From assembly GCA_008360975.2 (NCBI GenBank), contig CM039182.1, positions 21,114,324 to 21,178,323 of the forward strand: 64,000 nucleotides of DNA. The letters are read 5' to 3'. A program made the position numbers and the translations under genes. The DNA is from Lichenostomus cassidix. Lineage: Eukaryota > Chordata > Aves > Passeriformes > Meliphagidae. Of this stretch, positions 42,201 to 49,870 are shown in pieces. Numbering within the stretch: position 1 is the stretch's first letter; every line of letters begins with the position of its first letter. The notes under the pieces were generated by a model. That model had not been told where the DNA came from, did no database searches, and saw nothing but the letters and a program-made list of their open reading frames with translations.

Positions 42201-45200
42201 TTCCCACTGAGCAACACTTTGTACCTTACAAGGTTAATATACATCTTAGATTTGACAACTTTCTTGGTTTAGGGAGGAGAACATAATCATAGAGGTCTTA
42301 ATTTCTATCTGTACCAGGTTAATATGAATAAAAAGATAAAACAGTTGGGGGCTGTTAAGACTAAAGAGAAGACCAGGAGGAAATCAGATTACAATGTTTA
42401 AATATGTAAATTGCTCTTGTAGAAACAAAATGAATTATCTATTTATCCAGACAGAATAAAACCCCAAAGTTCTTTGAAATAAAGAAGATGATTACAAAAA
42501 TTAAGTGAGGGTAATGAGGTGCAAAACCAGTGTCTGGAAACAGCTGTGCTGCTGATAGCAAGTCATTAGTAACAAGATACAACAGTAAGAATGTGTCAAA
42601 GACTGGCATTCTCCAGTGATCAGGTCTGATCCTGTGATTCAGTGATGCTATCAAATGGTAATAGTACGGAAAAAAAAAAGCAGAATGAGAAGTCTAATGT
42701 TCCTGCTTAACTACTGACAATATATATGAAAATTCTCAGATCTGCCAAGTATTATACTGTCCCTAAATGTTTCTGATCAAACTGATTATTCTGTAACTTC
42801 AGAATTGACCAAATTTTAAAAAACACTTGGAAATAAGCATAATAATTTGTCTAAATAATTAAGTAATTTTTTAAACAATAACTTATAGCATGTTACAAAA
42901 AAAAAAAAAACCAGAAACCATTCAACTTACAGTGTTGGGGGAAGCCCACTCCACAGTGACTTAATTCCCTCTATTCGAATAATTTTCACAAATGCATCCT
43001 AAAAATATAACCAGGCAAAGACCAAGAATTAGCTACAAACTTCTGTAGTTAGTAATAAATTTTAGCTGGCAGAACACAAAATTAATTTTATTTATTTATT
43101 TAGAAATATAAAGTACATTTCTAAAATGGCTTGCCATTGTAAGATCCCAGTTTTGTAATTGCTTACACAAGCCATCATACTTAATCATGCAAATAGTTCC
43201 ACTGAGCTGAACAGAATAAATTATTGAAGGAAATTAAGAATTTCCTTCCATCCTTAAAAGACCTAAGTAGTAAGTGTTTATCAGTGACTAATAGCCCTGT
43301 AAATAACTATTTTCAGAACTAATAAGGCATTTCAGCATCTTGTGGAAACTTCCCCAAAATAATCCATTAAAATATTTTTTCAATACATAGCAAAATTTCT
43401 AGGCATGAAATAACAATTAATTCCCAATGATTCTTCAATACTTGCTTTCTCTGACAATGTGACCACATATATGCAATGTATACACACTATACCATATACC
43501 AGCTTGCAATTATTATTACAGCTGTCCTCTATATTCCTAGAAGACTGACAGCAGGGGTGTGGCTAGCACAGGTCTTTCCCATGAAAATTCTTTTTGTGTT
43601 TTATAAACAAAGATAAAGTTTGGATGTTGTTGAAAACAGTGTCTCAAGATTAGGACAGTGCAGGCCTGGCCAAGAAAGCCTAGGAGGAGGTTTCTGGCTG
43701 ACCAATCTGAGTGACCTTTGAAAACTCTCTATATATGTTGGATTCAAACAATAAAGTACTTTTTCTATGACACGCTGAGAATCGGTGCTTTCCTTCTCTG
43801 CTAGCGGCTCAACAGCAACACAGGGGAACACTGAACCTTGAAGATCATTCAACTGAAACCACTATCAAAACAACAAACTCTGTAATATCAGGATAGCTAA
43901 TTTTCTTAAGCTAATTTTCTTAAAACATCTCATTTAATTTTCTTAAAACATGAGATCTGATGGACTAGAATGCTCCCAAGACCAGACATTATCACAGGGC
44001 CTCAAAAGATACAGAGTCCGGCAGACCACAAAATGGTCTCAGAGGAAGAAAAAGGCAAATAGCTTTAGAGGAGACAGACTAGATACACTAATCCTCTGAG
44101 ATACAAAGCTGAATGGGAAAAACAAAGAAACGGTTTATTGTAACAAACCTGACTAGCTTTGAAAGGAAGCCAAGAATCCCTGAATATCCTAACACAATTT
44201 GAGAAAAAAGACCCTTTTATACTAGCTAATCAATATGTTTATAATCTAGCTTCAAGAAATTTACAAAACAGGAAGTTATAGACAGAAGATTTGACTAATT
44301 TTTTTAAAAAGGAAGAAGATAAAATTATATGATAGTAATTCTTCTTTAAGAATCACCTTGTTACGACAAAAATGGGCATAAATTCACGTCAAACAGAAAA
44401 CTAAGAAACTTTCTAAAATTACATAGTAAAGCTAATGCAAAAAAAAAATCACACTTGCGAAGTTATTAATTAAAAAAAACAACCTGTAAAACCTGTTGAA
44501 GACACCTTTTACATCAACATCTCATTCTCAAGAATTTAATTCTGAAAAATCCTTGATCATAGGTTTAATTTAACAGCAGAGTCAAACAAAATCTTGATTA
44601 ATGAACCAGCATGACAGTCTTTGCCAGCCAAGTCTGTTTCAAGTGTCTGGGAAAAAGCAAGTCCTACAAGTTTCATTGGATAAAGAGCTTGACACATGAA
44701 CTTAACTTTAAACACTATCTGCACCATTAGTTCAGCTCAGGAGCATACTGGGAGATCTGTGGGCAGAAGAGCTGTAAGCAGGTAAGAGAAAATTATTACC
44801 TGCAATCAGCAACTACTGCTGATATAGCTCAAGTGGGGAAAATAAAATCATAAAGCCAGTAACCTGTGAAGAAAGCTGTGCAGCTGCCTCCTTGTTCTTC
44901 TCTAGAAAGGACTATGGATTTTATTGCAGACAGTAGAAGGTATCATCAATCACCATATAAATTACCCAGTCTAACCACATGAAGACCCTTTCAAATGATA
45001 ATAGATTGCAGCAGAACCCCAAAAAACCCCAAAAACTTTACAGTATGCTACTTTAAAATGTACAGTTTTATATACTTGTAAAATATTCTTACCAATGTCC
45101 CTTTGAAATGCCCAGGTTTTTTATACCAGGCTTTGCTGTCCCCATTTTCACAAACACATATATGATCCATAAGGCCATTGGAGTATACAAAACACTTTCC

Positions 45201-48200
45201 TAATAAAATGGTGTATAAGAATATAGTTAATGCTTGTAAGATTGTTTTTATGCAGCAGCAATTTCAAATTTGATATAATGGCAACACAGATTTATCTCTG
45301 GTTAGACACACAGAAGCAAAATAATCTTGGTAAGTCAGTAAAGACAAATTAGGTCAAAGAAAAGAGGGTACAAATGTACCTCTCAGACTGCCTGACGAAA
45401 TGGAACTGCCTTCACAAGGCTCCAAGAGATTTTTATGTTATAATACCATCTGCTGAAAGCTAAAACTAACACAAGCCCTGAATGTCACTATTGTATGTAA
45501 CTGTGAACATCTTTCAGAGTTTTAAACCTTTTATTAAGTAGTCTCAGCATCCACTACAAGTGGAGGTATTATATTTTAGGCTGGACTGTATTTATACTAG
45601 ATGATCCCCTCTACTTTTTTTTCATTTCTTCTACATCATGTACTTTCAACCTATTTGATAAAATATTATTGCCATTACAAACACATACTTTGAGCTTCAC
45701 ATTTGCAGATTTCTGAAGGCTTTAGAATTACTAAAGATGAGGATAGAAGGCACAAATATTTTTCCTAATTTAATTTGCAAGTGTGACTGCAAATACTCAC
45801 CTCCACATTCAGCATGCAAAATCAGTCATCTTTGTTCCTTTTAAATCTCATTTACTAAGTACAAGTAAATAGTAGGAACCATTAGCACATCTTTGAGAGC
45901 ACAATGTCTTCATCTATTTAGAACTCAAGTGGCAAGTGACTTAGGTAAGACTTCTCCTTTACAAAAATCTCTGTATTCTGGAGGAGATGAACTTTGATAT
46001 AGCATCCTGATCACATAAATCCTCTGATGAAATATTTACTAATTTAGGAATAGCTTTTTACTGTTTAACTCAACTCAGCATTAATTGTACCATCTTCCAC
46101 AATGAAAATATTAAGACAGACAGAAAAAAGAAAAGCCTGTTTAAAATGGTATGGATGTATGAGATTTTTTCTACTGTGTCTGTTTGAATATACTCGTGTG
46201 TTGCTTTCCCGCCTCCCCACTTATACTGGAGAAACAAACTGTTGTGAAACAAACACAAACATTCTGCACCTCAGCACTATCAGCTAAGTACAAGAGCAGA
46301 AAGCAAACTGTGTCCCCCATTACACTACAGATTTTTTTGTTTACCTTTATGGAATGGACTGCGTTGGGCCTGCAGTCGAGTTTTGATGACATCAAGAGGA
46401 GTTACTAAAATGAAACAGAAGTCATTTAGAACACCCTGCATGACCTGAAAATGTAGAATTTCACGGATGCCTTATCATGAACTTCTCCAGAGGACAAAAA
46501 GAGACCAGTTTTTACAATGTTATCAGGCAGAGAGAAAAGGGATATAAAGGGATGTTAGCAGATAGAGACAATTTTATCAGAGACAAATGAGAAGTACACA
46601 CCCTGTATGGTTTGCAAGACATCAAATGTGTCTTTTCTAATTTACTAACGGTTGCACAGGCATCAGATATTAGAGATACACAAAGCTCATACAAAAACCA
46701 CTGTGTCATGTTGTCTGAAATTGCTAAAACTCGCTAACCTTTCATAAGTAGCACACCACAAGGCATACGAAATCAGATTTTGGCCTCCAGCATATAAAAC
46801 AACACAGCATTCTTCAGTTGTTTATTCTTTTCCAATAAACTGGCCATAATACAACATTCAAAAGAAAAATGTTAAATTCATTACGTACTTTTCTTCTTTG
46901 CTGCACATAGATAATATCTAAAACTTTGGGGCTCTTGAAAAGTTAATGAAGGTTTAGTGAACATTTCACTGCTTCCACTCCAGCCCTTACAACTATCACA
47001 GCCTAGACATGCTCAACGCTACAGTGGTTGGGCAGCTGGACCACCTTCCTCTGATTATATAGGCTGAGGGCTTGATTCAGTTGCCTGCGTACAGGCAGCT
47101 GACGCCATCTGAGTCTCTAAGGTATCCAAAATACATACATGGTTGACAGAAATGACACAGGAACTTTGACCTTACTTATCAAGTGTCAGCCAGAGCCTAA
47201 AGTCAAACCCTCTAGTCTGTATCTCGCTGAAGACACTACTATGCACAGGCAATGCAGTCACACCTTAGCTCTCTAGTGCTGCCTCTCAGCTCACTAACAG
47301 GAGGTTGAATACTTGGCCCACTCTGGCATCTAAATGTAGGCATCTAAATGTGACTCTTGCAGTTTAACTAAAGTCCTTAAAGTTCTCCATCTAGGAGCAT
47401 CTCAGCCAGTTACATATAATCTAGCTTGTCACAGGCTGGCACTTCAGAAAGGTGCCAGTCTCCTATACCTCTCTAGAATACCAAGACCTGTACTAGAACT
47501 GTGAGTATGTACACACAATTGAAATCCATCTTGGGAATCCCACAGGTCGGATGTACAAGACACATACTGAAACAGAACAAAAACACTATGAATTTGACAG
47601 GTTCCTGGTAAGATCCTATTTCGTAAACATTTGGAGATTTTGTTGGGGGAAATCATGCTTAGAAAATTGCAGCAGCTTAGCCCACATTAAAACCAAAGTC
47701 AAAACCAAAGGTTATCTTAAAACAAAAAAGTAACAGAAACACAAAGTACGAGCTAATGAGCTTGGAGAATTCCAAGAGACATGAAGTGCTGAAAGTAACC
47801 AACCAATGCCTCCTTAGGTACACATGGGAAATCACATCCTGAGTGATGTGACTGAACATGAAGCAGAAGATGAATTCCATCTACTATCCAGAAGTCTAAT
47901 AGAGTAACAAAAAGGTATCCTTAAAAGCAATGTTTAGAGAAAGAAAGAAAAAACCAAACCAAACTCAGCAACAAAAATCTTTGACAGGGTAAGACTTCAG
48001 AGCAGAATAAATTGGTACTACGAAAGTGGTAACATGAAAGGGATGGCTCACACAGGGACCAGCCTTGCAGGATTTGCACCTTGTACTGTAAAGCAGACTT
48101 TTATTTCAAACCTTTTCTTAAGCAGCAGGAAATACATAAATTAATTTTATTAATAATTTTGGTTTTTCTCAACAAAAAGCAATTAATAACAACACCAAAC

Positions 48201-48556
48201 AGAAATAAAAAACAGAAATTAAAAGTTAGTAAATATTATTCTTATTTTCAGAAAGGGTTAGAGATTATCAGGAACAGAAAATATTTAAATTAACCATGCT
48301 TTTTAAAAGACACACAAAAAAAAAAAGAGAAAACTAACAAAAAAATATCTTTGTTGAACACATTAGTCGAAACATACATAAGCAGACATCATGCTGAGTC
48401 AAACTGAAGAGTAATCACTTTGTAAAGATTCTCTCTGTGGCCAGCCTCATAGTTTGCCTTACCAACTAATGATGTAATTATAGCTCCACAACAAGAGGAT
48501 ATTGCTTGCTGGACAATGGTTAGTTTTTTTAAATTGATATCACTCATTACAGCCAT
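33100..48556 (-). CDS. SLC25A40: SLC25A40, mitochondrial carrier (glutathione importer family), complete coding region
   Basis: Minus-strand join (5' to 3'): 48556-48463, 46404-46345, 45199-45093, 42998-42931, 41301-41177, 39919-39746, 36481-36372, 36051-35970, 34917-34837, 33215-33100. Total 1017 nt gives 338 residues plus TAA, the length I recall for human. All phases join and all introns are GT-AG. Three mitochondrial-carrier repeats are visible, each with its Px[DE]xx[KR] signature: PLDVIK (34-39), PLELIR (160-165) and PFDVVK (254-259). An EG/DG-x-W/F-x-G element follows each. A Cys-containing loop (C54, C66, C68) lies between helices 1 and 2. Family knowledge: SLC25A39/40 import glutathione into the mitochondrial matrix across the inner membrane. 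The start ATG has a strong context (ACCATGG). The gene is head-to-head with DBF4 and tail-to-tail with RUNDC3B. Confidence 0.96.
33501..33540 (+). repeat. 40-bp direct repeat, copy B
   Basis: Second copy of the repeat at 32569-32608, same orientation, 932 bp away, inside the last SLC25A40 intron. Confidence 0.9.
34321..34690 (-). mobile_element. CR1 LINE, ORF2 fragment between endonuclease and reverse transcriptase
   Basis: The minus-strand frame contains [29 protein letters not shown] and [18 protein letters not shown]. These match the CR1 ORF2 linker blocks (KELL...WKQGQ...LNLARD-K-NKK-F). It is an internal fragment with neither CR1 end; the region upstream includes GGTAGAGTACCATGGGATAA on the same strand. 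It lies in the sense direction of SLC25A40. Confidence 0.8.
34837..34917 (-). CDS. SLC25A40: SLC25A40 coding exon 9
   Basis: An 81-nt exon encoding [20 protein letters not shown] and GITGLFAG; donor GTAATT. The frame requires the unusual acceptor ATATTGAG at 34918-34920. A CAG eight bases into the exon would shift the frame and reach a stop. The start of this exon is the least certain boundary in the gene. Confidence 0.82.
34918..35969. other. SLC25A40 intron
   Basis: AT-rich. A short stretch at 35610-35652 (CCAACCTCCCTGCAAAATGC) resembles a worn CR1 piece but is too short to call. Nothing else seen. Confidence 0.5.
35970..36051 (-). CDS. SLC25A40: SLC25A40 coding exon 8, third carrier signature
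   Basis: An 82-nt exon, acceptor TCCTGATAG, donor GTAAGT. Encodes [20 protein letters not shown] and WESETLK. The third Px[DE]xx[KR] signature is intact. Confidence 0.93.
36052..36371. other. SLC25A40 intron
   Basis: AT-rich, 320 bp, nothing recognised. Confidence 0.6.
36372..36481 (-). CDS. SLC25A40: SLC25A40 coding exon 7
   Basis: A 110-nt exon, acceptor AATCATAG, donor GTAAGT, ending in phase 0. Encodes [20 protein letters not shown] and then [17 protein letters not shown] (fourth helix end to fifth helix start). Confidence 0.95.
36482..39745. other. SLC25A40 intron
   Basis: The longest SLC25A40 intron here (3.3 kb). No transposon recognised; a GC-richer patch at 38040-38400 is unclassified. 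No exon-like sequence. Confidence 0.6.
39746..39919 (-). CDS. SLC25A40: SLC25A40 coding exon 6, second carrier signature
   Basis: A 174-nt exon, acceptor CTTTGCAG, donor GTAGGG. Encodes [18 protein letters not shown], a matrix loop, and [20 protein letters not shown]. Compared with the human form as I recall it (LWRGWAP), the Arg and the Pro are replaced by Gly and Ser. Confidence 0.95.
39920..42930. other. SLC25A40 introns around exon 5
   Basis: Two introns on either side of 41177-41301. Both are AT-rich. The part at about 42350-42650 has faint CR1-like wording (ACTAAAGAGAAGACCAGGAG; CCTGTGATTCAGTGATGC), too weak to call. Nothing else recognised. Confidence 0.5.
41177..41301 (-). CDS. SLC25A40: SLC25A40 coding exon 5
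   Basis: A 125-nt exon, acceptor ATTTTAG, donor GTAAGT, residues about 110-151. Encodes [20 protein letters not shown] (second helix) then a charged loop and [11 protein letters not shown] (start of the third helix). Confidence 0.95.
42931..42998 (-). CDS. SLC25A40: SLC25A40 coding exon 4
   Basis: A 68-nt exon, acceptor ATTTTTAG, donor GTAAGT. Encodes [20 protein letters not shown] and PT, with the EG-x5-W-x-G matrix-helix element of the first repeat. Confidence 0.95.
43552..43557. repeat. Target-site duplication of solo LTR copy 2 (left)
   Basis: CAGGGG directly before the LTR, repeated at 43821-43826. Confidence 0.9.
43558..43820 (+). mobile_element. Solo LTR, ERV class II-like (copy 2)
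   Basis: 263 bp on the plus strand, TGTGGCTAGC...CAGCAACA, with a perfect 6-bp target duplication CAGGGG at 43552-43557 and 43821-43826. It aligns along its whole length with the reverse complement of 4894-5154. Shared landmarks include CAGGTCTTTCCCATGA, TTTTTGTGTTTTATAAA, GTGCAGGCCTGGCCAA, GACCAATCTG, TATATAT and CAATAAAG. Inserted antisense to SLC25A40. It has no coding content. Confidence 0.92.
43821..43826. repeat. Target-site duplication of solo LTR copy 2 (right)
   Basis: CAGGGG directly after the LTR, matching 43552-43557. Confidence 0.9.
45093..45199 (-). CDS. SLC25A40: SLC25A40 coding exon 3, Cys-containing matrix loop
   Basis: Acceptor TTTTATTAG, donor GTAAGA, residues 52-87. Encodes [20 protein letters not shown] and then [15 protein letters not shown]. 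The three cysteines and the WYKKPG motif are characteristic of SLC25A40. In the paralogue SLC25A39 the matching loop is reported to sense iron-sulphur status; whether this one does is not shown. Confidence 0.95.
45200..46344. other. SLC25A40 intron
   Basis: AT-rich. 45580-45620 (GGCTGGACTG and CTAGATGATCCCCTCTAC) may be a very short CR1 tail but lacks the diagnostic end. Nothing else recognised. Confidence 0.5.
46345..46404 (-). CDS. SLC25A40: SLC25A40 coding exon 2, first carrier signature
   Basis: Only 60 nt, acceptor CATTTTAG, donor GTAAAC. Encodes [20 protein letters not shown]: the first Px[DE]xx[KR] signature with the RLQAQ that follows it in nearly all carriers. Confidence 0.95.
46405..48462. 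other. SLC25A40 first coding intron
   Basis: Mostly AT-rich. A GC-richer, composition-distinct block at about 46970-47400 includes TAGGCATCTAAATG-like units in tandem near 47324-47350. It could be an old transposon, but I cannot assign it. Confidence 0.5.
48463..48556 (-). CDS. SLC25A40: SLC25A40 coding exon 1
   Basis: Starts at ATG in context GAACCATGG. Encodes residues 1-31 ([20 protein letters not shown], then the first-helix start [12 protein letters not shown]) and one base of the next codon; donor GTAAGG. A further in-frame ATG is codon 4. The exon extends upstream to 48580, where an acceptor (CTCAACAG) marks a non-coding first exon elsewhere. Confidence 0.93.
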
Positions 48557-49767
48557 GGTTCAATCCCCGGAGAAGAAAACCTGTTGAGGAACAGAAAAAC
48601 ATATTGTAAGACTATGCTCAAAACTTGCAGAAAGAAATCAATGGAAAAATGTTTTAAATTTTTATTACTAAGTTACGTAGAAGCAGCAATATTAGTTTTC
48701 TACGTATATACAAGCATCTCAGTAATTTTTGAGAGTATATGAGCCATGTTTTGCAAGTAAGTTTTCTAAAGACAGTATCAAAATCCTTACATAAATTACA
48801 ACATTTATATATTCTTGCAAACTACATTAAATATTTAACACGTGTTACCTTTAGTTGCAATGAAGTGCTTACGAACATGCAAATAATCCCTACAAAGATG
48901 AATTCCCAGCCTGCAGGCTATAAACTGAAGCACTGCAGAACCATTCCCCCAGCCCTTCTCTTGCTCCCACTTCTCCTGAGAGAACCAGGATGGTCTCCTG
49001 GTTGATCCAGGAGGCACAGCATGCTAGTGATGACTGTGTCCCCTGGCATGCTCCTCGAGGAATAGACAGGGACGGACCCGTGAAGATGGTACCAGCAAAT
49101 ATTAACTCCCTGAGCAAATCCTGCTCTGCGGCTGCACGGGCATGGCCACAGCAATTGAGGAATGCACTCACAGCATCTGCAACTAGCCAGGACAGGAGAA
49201 GAGAAAAAACAAAAATATTGCGGAAAATAAAATCCCCCACCAGAGGTGTCTCTTTCAAAATACACCCCTGTGCCTAAGTGCAGCCCTAACTTCACTAGCC
49301 GACATTGATCTAAGCTTTTCATTGGCTTTACAGGAATGTTTTGTTATTTTCACCAAGTCTTCAGTTAGAGATAAGAAAGATTAAGCTGCACAAAACAACT
49401 GTGGCCTCTCAGGTGCTAACAACTGCAGCGGGGGGTGGGGATACTGTCTATTTTTCACGAATCTTTAACTCCGAAGCGGACCGCTGCCCCAGATCGCGTA
49501 CATACCCGTTTATCGGTGGCGCTCGGCCGCGCTCCCGGGGGCAAAGGTCTCCGCGATCCAAGCACGGTCCCTGCAGCGAGGCCAGGAGGGAAAGGCGCTG
49601 CTACGCCTACCCCGCCCCCCGAGCCAAGGCCGCCGAGCTCCTCGCCCCGGGCCTCCTGCCCTGCCTTCGTTCCTTCCGTGCCCTGTCCCGCCCCTCGGCA
49701 GGAGGGGCTCGGCCGCGCGGGCCGTTGGTGAGGGCGCAGCAGCCGCCGCGGAGGCGGGAAGGGAGGC

Positions 49768-49779
49768 ATGGAACGCTGA
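49768..49779 (+). other. Upstream ORF before DBF4 (3 codons)
   Basis: ATG GAA CGC TGA, with a good context (GGCATGG). It lies 46 nt before the DBF4 start and is relevant only if transcription starts upstream of it. Confidence 0.45.
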
Positions 49780-49805
49780 TCGGGGCCGCCGGCGGAGCAG
49801 AGCGC

Positions 49806-49811
49806 GATGTG
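49806..49811 (+). other. Minimal start-stop upstream ORF before DBF4
   Basis: ATG directly followed by TGA (context GCGATGTG), 13 nt before the DBF4 ATG. Start-stop elements can hold an initiating ribosome; whether this does is untested. Confidence 0.5.
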
Positions 49812-49824
49812 ACTCCGCGGGAAG

Positions 49825-49870
49825 ATGAAGCCGAGCGCTGCCGAGGCCGCCGACAAAGGAGCGCGTCCCG
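49825..49870 (+). CDS. DBF4: DBF4 coding exon 1
   Basis: Encodes MKPSAAEAADKGARP and one base of the next codon; donor GTGAGC. The N-terminus is unlike the human one but is short, alanine-rich and inside the CpG island, and it joins in frame to exon 2. No other ATG near the donor keeps the frame. Confidence 0.85.

Larger units (their letters stand above)
42999..45092. other. SLC25A40 intron with solo LTR
   Basis: Holds solo LTR copy 2 (43558-43820). I saw no further element in 43000-43550 or 43830-45090. Confidence 0.6.
48557..49824. other. Head-to-head interval of SLC25A40 and DBF4
   Basis: 1268 bp separates the two start codons. 48557-48580 is SLC25A40 5' UTR, ending at an acceptor; its non-coding first exon must lie further right and was not located. 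48890-49280 is moderately GC-rich, contains an inverted CCAGGATGGTCTCCTGG and is unclassified (possible old element). From about 49430 the CpG island begins. DBF4 5' UTR occupies the right end. Confidence 0.6.

Noticed and set aside
42350..42650. CR1-like wording in an SLC25A40 intron
   Set aside because: Scattered short matches without consistent order; could be chance in AT-rich sequence.
45580..45625. Possible CR1 tail in an SLC25A40 intron
   Set aside because: Only about 25 bases resemble the CR1 core and the diagnostic 3' end is missing.
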